Of a stretch of DNA of 64,000 bases, positions 27,996 to 37,900 are shown in pieces. Each line of letters starts with the position of its first letter. Position 1 is the stretch's first letter. This DNA comes from Acidovorax delafieldii (GTDB lineage Bacteria > Pseudomonadota > Gammaproteobacteria > Burkholderiales > Burkholderiaceae_C). The position numbers were made by a program, and so were the translations under genes. The stretch covers positions 62,001 to 126,000 of the forward strand of contig DFQQ01000027.1 of assembly GCA_002377855.1 (NCBI GenBank), given 5' to 3'. The notes under the pieces were generated by a model, which did no database searches, was not told where the DNA came from, and worked only from the letters and a program-made list of their open reading frames with translations.

Positions 27996-28019
27996 GCGCC
28001 ACCACCAGCGTGGTGGCGC
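27996..28019 (+). promoter_or_regulatory. Intra-operon hairpin after the binding-protein gene
   Basis: Perfect 10-bp stem GCGCCACCAC-CAGC-GTGGTGGCGC with no T tract. The position between binding protein and permease is where mRNA-stabilising or partially terminating structures are known in other binding-protein transporter operons. Confidence 0.55.
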
Positions 28020-28110
28020 GGCCGGCGCAGGGCCTTGCGCGGTGGCTACTGGCCTGCGCAGCGCCTGATTGGACGGTCGCTGAAACACTACACGGAACTG
28101 TCGCGACAGC

Positions 28111-28764
28111 ATGGATTACGTTTTCTCCCTTCTGGGGCCGCTGGCGCAGGGCGCTGCGGTTACCTTGAAGCTCTTTGTCATCACCCTGCTGCTGGCAGTA
28201 CCGCTGGGGCTGGTGTTGGCGCTGGCGCGTGTGTCGCGCTGGAAGGCCCTGTCGGCCTTCGTCAACGGCTACATCTGGCTCATGCGTGGCACGCCGCTCA
28301 TGTTGCAGATGCTGTTCATCTACTTTGCGCTGCCGTTCGTGCCGGTGATTGGCGTGCGGCTGCCCGATTTCCCGGCCGCCGTGGTGGCCTTTGCGCTCAA
28401 CTACGCGGCGTACTTTGCAGAGATTTTTCGCGCGGGCATCCAGTCCATCGACCGTGGCCAGTACGAAGGAGCCAAGGTCCTGGGCATGACGTACGGCCAG
28501 ACCATGCGGCGCATCGTGCTGCCGCAGATGGTGCGCCGCATCCTGCCGCCCATGAGCAACGAGACCATCACCCTCGTCAAGGACACCTCGCTCATCTATG
28601 TGCTGGCCCTCAACGATCTGCTGCGCGCCGCGCGCGGTATCGTGCAGCGTGACTTCACCACCACGCCGTTCATCGTGGCGGCGGCTTTTTATCTTGTCAT
28701 GACCCTGGTGCTCACCTGGGGCTTCCAGCGTCTGGAGAAGCGTTATGCCAAGCACGACGAATGA
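28111..28764 (+). CDS. Polar amino-acid ABC transporter permease
   Basis: 217 residues with about five TM helices. The HisM/GlnP-type signature is present: GTPLMLQMLFIYFALPFVPV, then the EAA loop FRAGIQSIDRGQYEGAKVLGM, which contacts the ATPase. A single permease gene is present, so it probably works as a homodimer with the downstream ATPase and upstream binding protein. The end overlaps the start of the ATPase gene by 20 bp. Confidence 0.93.
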   Translation: MDYVFSLLGPLAQGAAVTLKLFVITLLLAVPLGLVLALARVSRWKALSAFVNGYIWLMRGTPLMLQMLFIYFALPFVPVIGVRLPDFPAAVVAFALNYAAYFAEIFRAGIQSIDRGQYEGAKVLGMTYGQTMRRIVLPQMVRRILPPMSNETITLVKDTSLIYVLALNDLLRAARGIVQRDFTTTPFIVAAAFYLVMTLVLTWGFQRLEKRYAKHDE

Positions 28765-29548
28765 GCGCGGCGGCGCCGCTGCGGCTGGCGTGCCCATGAT
28801 CGAGGCCCGCGGCATCCACAAAGCCTTTGGACGTGTGCCCGTGCTGCGCAATGTCTCGCTCACGGTGGGACGGGGCGAGGTCGTGGCACTGATCGGGCCT
28901 TCGGGCTCCGGCAAAAGCACCTTCTTGCGGTGTCTGAACCACCTGGAGACCATCGATAGCGGATTCGTCGCCATAGAAGGCGAGGCCTTGGCACAGACCG
29001 ATGCAGCCGGGCACTGCACGTATGTCGCCGAGTCCGAAGTGCGTCGCATCTGCCGCAAAACCGGGATGGTGTTCCAGCACTTCAACCTGTTCCCGCACCT
29101 TACCGTGCTCGAGAACCTGATTGAAGCGCCGATGGTGGTGCGCGGGCTGTCGCGAGAGGACGCCGTTGCCCGCGCCGAAGTGCTGTTGGACAAGGTCGGC
29201 CTGCGTGCCAAGCGAGACAATTACCCGGGCCGCTTGTCGGGCGGTCAGAAGCAACGCGTTGCCATTGCGCGGGCGTTGGCCATGGAGCCCGACATCATGC
29301 TGTTCGACGAGCCCACTTCGGCTCTGGACCCGGAGCTGACGGGCGAGGTGCTGCGCACCATGCGTGCGCTGGCCCAGGAGCGCATGACCATGCTGGTGGT
29401 CACGCACGAAATGGGCTTTGCCCGCGAAGTGGCCCACACCGTTGCTTTCATGGACCAGGGCGAGTTGCTCGAAACCCGGCCTGCTGCCGAGTTTTTCGGG
29501 AATCCTGGCCACGAGCGCAGCCGCGCCTTCCTCAACCACATGTTGTGA
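28745..29548 (+). CDS. Polar amino-acid ABC transporter ATPase
   Basis: 267 residues: Walker A GPSGSGKSTF, Q-loop region GMVFQHFNLFPHLTVLEN, signature LSGGQKQRVAIARAL, Walker B IMLFDEPTSALDPEL and switch His in VVTHEMGFA. This is the GlnQ/HisP family of polar amino-acid importers. The ATG at 28745 overlaps the permease gene; the second ATG at 28796 (MIEARGIHKAFG) matches the usual family start, so the first 17 residues may not be real. Last gene of the operon. Confidence 0.93.
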   Translation: MPSTTNERGGAAAAGVPMIEARGIHKAFGRVPVLRNVSLTVGRGEVVALIGPSGSGKSTFLRCLNHLETIDSGFVAIEGEALAQTDAAGHCTYVAESEVRRICRKTGMVFQHFNLFPHLTVLENLIEAPMVVRGLSREDAVARAEVLLDKVGLRAKRDNYPGRLSGGQKQRVAIARALAMEPDIMLFDEPTSALDPELTGEVLRTMRALAQERMTMLVVTHEMGFAREVAHTVAFMDQGELLETRPAAEFFGNPGHERSRAFLNHML

Positions 29549-29843
29549 ACACCCGTTCTCCGCCCGGCAATGCCCAGCGTCTCGGTGTGCTCTGCGCAGG
29601 GTTGCGCAAGATGCCTGCCGACGCTATGAACAGGTGCGCTTTGATGGTGGCAGGTAGTGGGGCGTGAACAACTTGCAACGCCCAACGAGCAGTTTCGCGA
29701 ACACAGCATTCGCTTTTCAGAAACAAACAGACGTGTATGTATGTATGCGGCCATGCATTACCATAGCGTCCTTTGCGGCGAATGATCGGCCGCGACAATC
29801 GGGGTTTTTCCCTGCTCTTTCTGGGTCCTCCCTCCACTTCTGA

Positions 29844-30662
29844 ATGGCCGAAACTCCCGCCCTCGTTGAGTTGCGCAACGTCACCTTCTCTTACGGAGAG
29901 CGGGTGATCCTGCGCGACCTCTCGTTGCGGGTTCCGCGCGGCAAGGTCACGGCTCTCATGGGGGCCTCTGGCGGTGGAAAAACAACGGTGCTGCGGTTGA
30001 TCGGGGGGCAGCAGCGCGCCCAGCAGGGGCAGGTTCTGTTCGATCGTCAGGACGTGGGTCAGCTCGACACCAAGTCCCTGTTTGCCGTGCGCCGCCGCAT
30101 GGGCATGCTGTTCCAGTTCGGCGCGCTGTTCACCGATCTGAGCGTTTTTGAAAACGTGGCGTTCCCCCTGCGTGAACATACCGACCTGTCGGACGCACTG
30201 ATCCGCGACGTGGTGCTGATGAAGCTCAACGCCGTGGGCTTGCGCGGCGCGCGTGACCTCATGCCCAGCCAGATCTCGGGCGGCATGGCCCGGCGTGTGG
30301 CCCTGGCCCGCGCCATTGCGCTGGACCCCGAACTCATCATGTACGACGAGCCCTTCGCGGGCCTCGATCCCATCTCGCTGGGCACCACCGCGCAGCTGAT
30401 TCGCCAGCTCAACGACGCCATGGGGCTGACCAGTGTCCTGGTGTCGCACGACCTGGCTGCCACCTTTCATTTGGCAGACCACGTGATCATCCTGGGGCCC
30501 GGCGTCGTTGCAGCCCAGGGCACGCCTGAGGAAGTGATGGCCAGTACCGACCCGCTGGTGCACCAGTTTGTGAACGCACTGCCCCTCGGCCCGGTCCCGT
30601 TTCATTACCCAGGGCCCGATGCCGAGCAGGACTTTGGCCCCACGACAGGTGCCCGCCCATGA
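29844..30662 (+). CDS. mlaF: Phospholipid transport ATP-binding protein MlaF
   Basis: 272 residues. ABC ATPase of the Mla system that moves phospholipids between the two membranes. Walker A GASGGGKTTVLRLI, signature QISGGMARRVALARA, Walker B LIMYDEPFAGLDPIS. The SGGMARR form of the signature and the neighbours mlaE/D identify it. It begins the mlaFEDACB operon. The preceding ~295-bp gap with no gene should hold the promoter. Its last codons overlap mlaE (ATGA). Confidence 0.95.
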   Translation: MAETPALVELRNVTFSYGERVILRDLSLRVPRGKVTALMGASGGGKTTVLRLIGGQQRAQQGQVLFDRQDVGQLDTKSLFAVRRRMGMLFQFGALFTDLSVFENVAFPLREHTDLSDALIRDVVLMKLNAVGLRGARDLMPSQISGGMARRVALARAIALDPELIMYDEPFAGLDPISLGTTAQLIRQLNDAMGLTSVLVSHDLAATFHLADHVIILGPGVVAAQGTPEEVMASTDPLVHQFVNALPLGPVPFHYPGPDAEQDFGPTTGARP

Positions 30663-31441
30663 ATTGGCTCCACCCTTCCAGCCTCGGCTTTGCGGTGCGC
30701 ACCAAGATGGCGGATGTGGGCCATGGCGCGCGCCTGTTCATGCGGTTGTTGCAACTGGTGGGTGCTGCGTTTGCCCGACCGGGCCTGGTGCGCGATCAGG
30801 TGCATTTTTTGGGCAACTATTCGCTGGCCATCATTGCGGTGTCGGGGCTTTTCGTCGGGTTTGTGTTGGGGCTGCAGGGGTATTACACGCTGCAGCGGTA
30901 TGGCTCGTCCGAGGCGCTCGGGCTGCTGGTGGCGTTGTCGTTGGTGCGGGAGCTGGGCCCGGTGGTCACCGCGCTGCTGTTTGCCGGGCGCGCAGGTACC
31001 TCGCTGACGGCTGAAATTGGGCTCATGCGCGCGGGCGAGCAGCTCAGCGCGATGGAGATGATGGCGGTGGACCCGGTGCGCCGCATTCTCGCCCCCCGTT
31101 TTTGGGCAGGCGTCATCACCATGCCCTTGCTGGCCGCCGTGTTCAGCGCGGTGGGCGTGGTGGGCGGCTGGGTGGTGGGCGTGCTGATGATCGGCATCGA
31201 CCCCGGTGCCTTCTGGAGCCAGATGCAGGGCGGCGTAGACGTATGGAAAGACGTGGGCAATGGTGTGCTCAAAAGCCTGGTGTTCGGGTTCACGGTGACT
31301 TTCGTGGCGCTGCTGCAGGGGTTTGTGGCCCGGCCCACGCCCGAGGGCGTAGCGCGTGCGACCACCCGCACCGTGGTGATCGCCTCCTTATCCGTGCTGG
31401 CGCTGGACTTTGTCCTCACGGCCTTGATGTTCAGTATTTGA
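30659..31441 (+). CDS. mlaE: Phospholipid transport permease MlaE
   Basis: 260 residues, about five to six TM helices, MlaE/YrbE permease family. Signatures: SLVRELGPVVTALLFAGRAG and TSLTAEIGLMRAGEQLSAME. The permease dimer sits in the inner membrane with MlaF on the cytosolic side and the MlaD hexamer in the periplasm. ATGA overlap with mlaF. Confidence 0.95.
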   Translation: MNWLHPSSLGFAVRTKMADVGHGARLFMRLLQLVGAAFARPGLVRDQVHFLGNYSLAIIAVSGLFVGFVLGLQGYYTLQRYGSSEALGLLVALSLVRELGPVVTALLFAGRAGTSLTAEIGLMRAGEQLSAMEMMAVDPVRRILAPRFWAGVITMPLLAAVFSAVGVVGGWVVGVLMIGIDPGAFWSQMQGGVDVWKDVGNGVLKSLVFGFTVTFVALLQGFVARPTPEGVARATTRTVVIASLSVLALDFVLTALMFSI

Positions 31442-31471
31442 TCCGGTTTGTCCGGTGGTGGAAGGATTTGC

Positions 31472-31960
31472 GTGCAACGCTCCAAAAATGATGTGTGGGT
31501 AGGGCTGTTTGTGATGTTGGGGGCTGTGGCGCTGGTGTTCCTGGCTTTGCAGTCTGCCAATTTGCTCAGCCTGAACTTCCAGACGGGCTACCGCATCAGT
31601 GCGCGCTTTGACAACATCGGCGGCCTCAAGCCCCAGGCGGCCGTGCGCAGTGCCGGGGTGGTGGTCGGGCGCGTGGAATCCATCACGTTTGACGACAAGA
31701 CCTTTCAGGCAAGGGTGACCTTGTCCATGGATGATCGCTATGCTTTCCCGAAGGACAGTTCGCTGAAAATCCTGACCAGTGGTTTGCTGGGCGAGCAGTA
31801 CATCGGCATCGAGGCGGGGGCCGATGAGAAGAATCTGGCTGCGGGTGACACCGTTACCGCGACGCAGTCTGCGGTGGTGCTGGAGAACCTGATCGGCCAG
31901 TTCCTCTACAACAAGGCCGAAGACGGCGGTAAACCTGCAGGAACGGACACTACAAAATGA
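31472..31960 (+). CDS. mlaD: Phospholipid transport MCE protein MlaD
   Basis: 162 residues. One N-terminal TM (VWVGLFVMLGAVALVFLALQ) and a single MCE domain (YRISARFDNIGGLKPQAAVR, then SAGVVVGRVESITFDDKTFQ and LKILTSGLLGEQYIGIEAGA). It forms a hexameric lipid channel on MlaE. GTG at 31472 with GGAAGGA upstream is chosen because VQRSKNDVWVG starts where relatives do; an earlier in-frame start near 31448 is less likely. Confidence 0.94.
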   Translation: MQRSKNDVWVGLFVMLGAVALVFLALQSANLLSLNFQTGYRISARFDNIGGLKPQAAVRSAGVVVGRVESITFDDKTFQARVTLSMDDRYAFPKDSSLKILTSGLLGEQYIGIEAGADEKNLAAGDTVTATQSAVVLENLIGQFLYNKAEDGGKPAGTDTTK

Positions 31961-32757
31961 CAACAACATTCACTGTGAACCGGAGTACCGGCTCAGGGGC
32001 GGCGCCAAGCCGCACCACCGCCTGGGGGCGCCTCGGCCTGCCTGTGCTCGTCGCCCTGGCTCTGGTGGGCTGCGCCAGCGGCCCGCGCACCAATCCAGAC
32101 GACCCGTTTGAGCCCTACAACCGCAGCATGACGCGCTTCAACGAGGAAGTGGACTCGGCCATCCTCAAACCTGTGGCCACTGCCTATGTGGAAGTGACGC
32201 CAACGCCGGTGCGCACGGGCGTGAGCAATTTCTTTGGCAACCTGGCGGATGTATGGTCGTTCGTGAACAACGTGCTGCAATTGCGTGCGGAAGGCGCTGC
32301 CAACAGCTTCATGCGCGTGAACGTGAATACGATCTTCGGGCTGGGGGGGCTGCTGGATGTGGCCAGTGAGCTGGGCATCGACCGCGCGCGCCAGGACTTT
32401 GGGCTGACCCTCGGTCGCTGGGGCGTGGGCACGGGACCTTATGTGGTGCTGCCGATCCTGGGTCCATCCACCTTGCGTGACACGATGGCCCTGCCCGTGG
32501 ATACCCGCGGCAATGTGGTGAGGTATGTCGACCCTGTGTCGGCGCGCAACTCGCTGTACGCTCTGCGCGTGGTCGACACACGGGCCAATTTGCTGCGCGC
32601 GGGAGCTGTCATCGATAGCGCCGCGCTCGACAAATACTCCTTCACGCGCGATGTGTTCATGCAGGTGCGCAAGGGCCAGTCGAGCGAACCACTGTTCAAG
32701 GACGACGCCGACAAGGGAGCGAACGACGGTATCTTGCCGCCCGAGCCAGATCGCTGA
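31957..32757 (+). CDS. mlaA: Outer-membrane lipoprotein MlaA (VacJ)
   Basis: 266 residues. Lipobox ALVGCASG; the family motif NPDDPFEPYNRSMTRFNEEV and GVSNFFGNLADVWSFVNNVL are conserved, as are GLTLGRWGVGTGPYVVLPIL and GPSTLRDT. MlaA sits in the outer leaflet region of the outer membrane and extracts mislocalised phospholipids for MlaC. In E. coli mlaA is encoded elsewhere; here it lies inside the mla operon, the betaproteobacterial order. ATGA overlap with mlaD. The N-terminus before the signal helix is long (~24 residues), so a later start is possible. Confidence 0.94.
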   Translation: MTTTFTVNRSTGSGAAPSRTTAWGRLGLPVLVALALVGCASGPRTNPDDPFEPYNRSMTRFNEEVDSAILKPVATAYVEVTPTPVRTGVSNFFGNLADVWSFVNNVLQLRAEGAANSFMRVNVNTIFGLGGLLDVASELGIDRARQDFGLTLGRWGVGTGPYVVLPILGPSTLRDTMALPVDTRGNVVRYVDPVSARNSLYALRVVDTRANLLRAGAVIDSAALDKYSFTRDVFMQVRKGQSSEPLFKDDADKGANDGILPPEPDR

Positions 32758-32895
32758 ACCTCTCGAGAATGCCGCCGGGCGGGTGCGTGCGGCGTTGCAC
32801 ATGCTTGCACCTTGGTACACGGCAGAAGCCCGCGTGCCGCTTGCTACCAACAAAATGCCATGAAGGCTGCCCGTGATGCAGCCGGAGTCAAAAGA

Positions 32896-33540
32896 ATGAT
32901 GAATCGACGTGATCTGGGGCGCGCTGCCCTTGCTGCAGGAACTGTGTATGCATTGGGGCTGCCCTTTGCGGTGCTGGCCGCTGACGAAACCCCGGATGCG
33001 CTGATCAGGCGCCTCTCTGTGGATGTGCTCAATACGGTACGCGCCGACAAGGCCATCCAGGCGGGCGATATCAACAAGGTGATCGCGCTGGTGGACAAGA
33101 CCGTCATGCCCAACGTGAATTTTCGGCGCATGACGGCTGCCGCCGTGGGCCCAGGTTGGCGGCAAGCCACACCTGAGCAGCAGAAGCGGCTGCAGGAAGA
33201 GTTCAAGGTTCTGCTGGTGCGCACCTATGCAGGCGCGCTGGCACAGGTGAACGACCAGACCGTTCAGATCAAGCCCCTGCGAGCAGCCGCTGACGACAAG
33301 GACGTGCTGGTGCGCACGGAAATCGTGGGCAAAGGCGACCCCATCCAGTTGGATTACCGTCTTGAAAAAACGCCTGGCGAGGGCGCAGGCTGGAAGATCT
33401 ACAACCTCAACGTGTTGGGCGTGTGGCTGGTGGAAACGTACCGCAGCCAGTTTGCACAGGAAATCAACGCCAAGGGCATCGACGGCCTCATCGAAACCCT
33501 GGTGGCGCGCAACAAGTCCAACGCCGCCAACAAAGGCTGA
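32896..33540 (+). CDS. mlaC: Periplasmic phospholipid carrier MlaC
   Basis: About 214 residues. Signal peptide with a Tat-like start MNRRDLGRAALAAGTVYALG and cleavage near VLAADE. The mature protein has the MlaC/Ttg2D fold: VMPNVNFRRMTAAAVGPGWR, LLVRTYAGALAQVND and WKIYNLNVLGVWLVETYRSQ. It shuttles lipid between MlaA and MlaD. Starts at 32860 and 32812 are also in frame; 32896 or 32899 is chosen because the signal begins there. Confidence 0.92.
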   Translation: MMNRRDLGRAALAAGTVYALGLPFAVLAADETPDALIRRLSVDVLNTVRADKAIQAGDINKVIALVDKTVMPNVNFRRMTAAAVGPGWRQATPEQQKRLQEEFKVLLVRTYAGALAQVNDQTVQIKPLRAAADDKDVLVRTEIVGKGDPIQLDYRLEKTPGEGAGWKIYNLNVLGVWLVETYRSQFAQEINAKGIDGLIETLVARNKSNAANKG

Positions 33541-33583
33541 TGTCCCGTTAACGCCCTGAAAAGCCCTGAAACGCCTCTTTGCG

Positions 33584-33880
33584 ATGACCACCTCTGCACC
33601 CGCCGCGCTTCGTTTGCCGACCGAGCTGACCCATCGGCAGGCCACAGCCTGTCTGAGGCAGCTGCTGCGGTCCATGCGGGCAGCATCGGCCGGCAGTGCT
33701 TTGGTAGTGGACGCTGCGCCGCTGCAGGTGTTTGACACCTCCGCCCTGGCGGTATTGCTGGAGTTTCGGCGTGAGGCGCTGGCCGCCGGCCGGGGTTTTG
33801 CGGTGCAGGGCTTGCCCCAGGCGCTGCAGGGCATGGCGGGCCTGTACGGGGTGGACGGCCTGCTGGCCAAAGCCGCGTGA
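33584..33880 (+). CDS. mlaB: STAS-domain protein MlaB
   Basis: 98 residues, a single STAS domain. The core SALVVDAAPLQVFDTSALAVLLEFRRE carries the conserved D-T-S-A-L-A helix start. MlaB binds MlaF in the cytoplasm and is needed for assembly of the transporter. It ends 50 bp before the next ABC ATPase start (or overlaps, if that gene starts upstream at 33877). Confidence 0.88.
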   Translation: MTTSAPAALRLPTELTHRQATACLRQLLRSMRAASAGSALVVDAAPLQVFDTSALAVLLEFRREALAAGRGFAVQGLPQALQGMAGLYGVDGLLAKAA

Positions 33881-33930
33881 TGGGAACGGTCGAGCGCAGA
33901 AACTCCCCTGCCCGTAAAATCAGCGGCTTC

Positions 33931-34869
33931 ATGCCCGCAGTCTCATTCCAAGCCATCTCCAAGACCTTTGCCACGCCCAAAGGCCCTTTTCAGGCGCTGA
34001 ACCAAGTCAGCCTGGACATTGAACAGGGCGAGTTTTTTGGGCTTCTCGGCCCGAACGGCGCGGGCAAAACCACCCTCATCAGCATCCTGGCGGGCCTGGC
34101 CCGTGCCACCAGCGGCCGTGTGCTGGTGCAGGGTAGCGATGTGCAGGCCAACTACGCAGAAGCGCGCCGCAAGCTGGGCATCGTGCCGCAAGAGCTGGTG
34201 TTCGATCCGTTCTTCAACGTGCGCGAGGCGCTGCGCATCCAGTCGGGGTACTTCGGTGTCAGGAACAACGACGCCTGGATCGACGAACTGCTGGAGAACC
34301 TGGGTCTGTCCGACAAGGCCAATGCCAACATGCGCCAGCTTTCGGGAGGCATGAAGCGCCGCGTGCTGGTGGCGCAGGCGCTCGTGCACAAGCCGCCCAT
34401 CATCGTGCTGGACGAACCCACCGCCGGTGTGGATGTGGAGCTGCGCCAGACGCTGTGGCATTTCATTGCCCGCCTGAACAAGGAAGGGCACACGGTGCTG
34501 CTGACCACTCACTACCTGGAAGAAGCCGAGGCGCTGTGCGGCCGCATTGCCATGCTCAAGGCCGGGCAGGTGGTGGCGCTCAACCGCACTTCCGAGCTGC
34601 TCAAGGCCGCTTCGGGCAGCGTGCTGCAGTTCAAGACCGACGCGGTCCTGCCTGCGGCGCTGGCACCGATCGCGCGGGTCACGGGGCGCATCGTCCAGTT
34701 GCCCGCGCAGGATGCGGCAGAAATTGAAAACCACCTGGCAACGCTGCGCATTGCCGGGGTCGAAGTGCAGGACATGGAAATTCGCCGCCCCGACCTGGAA
34801 GACGTGTTCCTGCAGGTGATGTCGGGCACCTCGGCATCGAACATCCCCCTGTCAGAGGTGGCGCTATGA
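33931..34869 (+). CDS. ABC exporter ATPase (YadG-like)
   Basis: 312 residues. Walker A GPNGAGKTTLISILAGL, signature LSGGMKRRVLVAQAL, Walker B IIVLDEPTAGVDVELRQTLW and a DrrA/YadG-like C-terminal region. Together with the next gene it forms an ABC-2 type exporter of unknown substrate. ATG at 33931 gives the normal start MPAVSFQAISK; an upstream ATG at 33877 overlaps mlaB. The pair follows the mla genes in many betaproteobacteria and may be transcribed with them. Confidence 0.92.
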   Translation: MPAVSFQAISKTFATPKGPFQALNQVSLDIEQGEFFGLLGPNGAGKTTLISILAGLARATSGRVLVQGSDVQANYAEARRKLGIVPQELVFDPFFNVREALRIQSGYFGVRNNDAWIDELLENLGLSDKANANMRQLSGGMKRRVLVAQALVHKPPIIVLDEPTAGVDVELRQTLWHFIARLNKEGHTVLLTTHYLEEAEALCGRIAMLKAGQVVALNRTSELLKAASGSVLQFKTDAVLPAALAPIARVTGRIVQLPAQDAAEIENHLATLRIAGVEVQDMEIRRPDLEDVFLQVMSGTSASNIPLSEVAL

Positions 34870-35621
34870 CCGGCTGGCAGACCCTGTTCTACAAAGAGGT
34901 GCTGCGCTTTTGGAAGGTGAGCTTCCAGACCGTTGCCGCGCCGGTGCTCACCGCCGTGTTGTACCTGCTGATCTTTGGCCATGTCCTGGAAGACCACGTC
35001 AAGGTCTACGATCGCATCAGCTATACGGCCTTTCTGGTGCCGGGCCTGGTGATGATGAGTGTGCTGCAGAACTCCTTCGCCAACAGCTCGTCGAGCCTCA
35101 TCCAGAGCAAGATCATGGGCAGTCTGGTGTTTGTGCTGCTCACGCCGCTGTCGCACTGGGCGTGGTTCGTGGCGTACGTGGGCTCGTCCGTGGTGCGTGG
35201 GCTGGTGGTGGGGCTGGGCGTTTTTGTCGTCACCCTGGCATTTGCCCAGCCTGAATTTGCCGCGCCACTGTGGATTGTGGTGTTTGCCTTGCTGGGCGCT
35301 GCACTGCTCGCCACGCTGGGGGTGATTGCGGGGCTGTGGGCCGACAAGTTCGACCAGATGGCCGCCTTCCAGAACTTCATCATCGTGCCCATGACCTTCC
35401 TGTCGGGCGTGTTCTATTCCATCCAGTCGCTGCCACCTTTTTGGCAGACTGTCAGCCACCTCAACCCATTTTTCTACATGATCGACGGCTTTCGCTACGG
35501 CTTCTTCGGCCAAAGCGATGTGTCGCCCTGGGTCAGCCTGGGCGTCGTCGGCTTGGCCTGGCTCGCAGTGAGCTCTCTGGCCGTGCACCTGCTGCGCACG
35601 GGCTACAAAATCCGAAACTGA
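34866..35621 (+). CDS. ABC-2 type permease (YadH-like)
   Basis: 251 residues with six predicted TM helices. FLVPGLVMMSVLQNSFANSS and the later VPMTFLSGVFYSIQSLPPFW with HLNPFFYMIDGFRYGFFGQS are the ABC-2 permease signature. ATGA overlap with the ATPase gene shows a dedicated pair. Substrate not deducible. Confidence 0.93.
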   Translation: MTGWQTLFYKEVLRFWKVSFQTVAAPVLTAVLYLLIFGHVLEDHVKVYDRISYTAFLVPGLVMMSVLQNSFANSSSSLIQSKIMGSLVFVLLTPLSHWAWFVAYVGSSVVRGLVVGLGVFVVTLAFAQPEFAAPLWIVVFALLGAALLATLGVIAGLWADKFDQMAAFQNFIIVPMTFLSGVFYSIQSLPPFWQTVSHLNPFFYMIDGFRYGFFGQSDVSPWVSLGVVGLAWLAVSSLAVHLLRTGYKIRN

Positions 35622-35622
35622 A

Positions 35623-35865
35623 ATGACTGCAGACCAACTCAAAGACATCATCAGCGCTGGCCTGGCCTGCGAACACATCACCCTGGAGGGCGATGGCCGC
35701 CACTGGTACGCCACCGTCGTCTCGGCCGAGTTTGAAGGCCAGCGCACCTTGCAGCGCCAGCGCCGCGTGTACGCCACGCTGGGTGACCGGCTCAAGACCG
35801 ACGAGGTACATGCGCTGTCGATGAAGACTTTCACGCCCGCAGAGTGGGCCACCCAGCAGGCCTGA
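35623..35865 (+). CDS. ibaG: BolA/IbaG-family protein
   Basis: 80 residues. The BolA fold with conserved VHALSMKTFTPAEW, where the His is the Fe-S coordinating residue that BolA proteins use with monothiol glutaredoxin Grx4/GrxD. The gene lies directly before murA, the classical position of ibaG (yrbA), and only one base after the permease gene. Confidence 0.92.
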   Translation: MTADQLKDIISAGLACEHITLEGDGRHWYATVVSAEFEGQRTLQRQRRVYATLGDRLKTDEVHALSMKTFTPAEWATQQA

Positions 35866-35872
35866 TCTGGTT

Positions 35873-35940
35873 TGCTGCTAATTCGATAGCAACTGGCGCT
35901 TGAATAAAAAGCGCTGGAGGCACTTTTGACTCATATTCTG
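35873..35940 (+). repeat. Dispersed ~60-bp repeat, copy C
   Basis: tgctgctaattcgatagcaactggcgcttgaataaaaagcgctggaggcacttttgactcatattc fills the ibaG-murA gap. It contains ggcgctt...aagcgct, the same inverted core as copy A, and the cacttttga motif near the right end. Confidence 0.65.
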
Positions 35941-35950
35941 GTTTTTTGAG

Positions 35951-37221
<1,271 letters not shown>

Positions 37222-37225
<4 letters not shown>

Positions 37226-37887
37226 GCAGCAACATGATCACCCTGGCGCTTTCCAAGGGCCGGATTTTTGAAGAAACCCTGCCGTTGCTCGCCGCTGCCG
37301 GCATCGAGGTGCTGGAAGACCCCGAAAAGTCGCGCAAGCTCATCCTGCCCACCAACCAGCCCGACGTGCGCGTGGTGCTGGTGCGGGCCTCGGACGTGCC
37401 CACCTATGTGGAATACGGCGGCGCGGATTTGGGCGTGACGGGCAAGGACACGCTGATCGAGCACGGCAGCCAGGGCCTGTACCAGCCGCTGGACCTGCGC
37501 ATTGCCAAGTGCCGCGTGAGCGTGGCCGTGCGCAAGGACTTTGACTACGAGCGCGCCGTCAAGCAAGGCTCGCGCCTGAAGGTCGCCACCAAGTACACCT
37601 CCATCGCCCGCGAATTCTTTGCGGCCAAGGGCGTGCACGTGGACATGGTCAAACTCTACGGCAGCATGGAGCTGGCTCCGCTCACCGGCCTGGCCGACGC
37701 CATCGTTGACCTTGTCTCTACCGGCAACACCCTCAAGGCCAACCATTTGGTGGAGGTGGAGCGCATCATGGACATCAGCTCGTTCCTGGTGGTCAACCAG
37801 GCGGCGCTCAAGCTCAAGCGCGAACCCCTGCGTCGCATCATCAATGCCTTTGCATCGGCCATCCCGGCCGAGCAAACTGAAACCTGA
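37222..37887 (+). CDS. hisG: ATP phosphoribosyltransferase, short form
   Basis: 221 residues; first step of histidine synthesis. Motifs: ITLALSKGRIFEETLPLL, YVEYGGADLGVTGKDTLIEH and GSMELAPLTGLADAIVDLVS, TGNTLKANHL. It lacks the C-terminal regulatory ACT-like domain of the long form, so by family knowledge it needs HisZ for activity and feedback by histidine; hisZ is not in the window. ATGA overlap with murA and 13 bp before hisD. Confidence 0.96.
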
Positions 37888-37900
37888 ACTGCACCACACT

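Noticed and set aside
31993..33870. 625-codon open frame on the minus strand
   Set aside because: Covers mlaA, mlaC and mlaB in antisense. All three plus-strand genes have clear family signatures.
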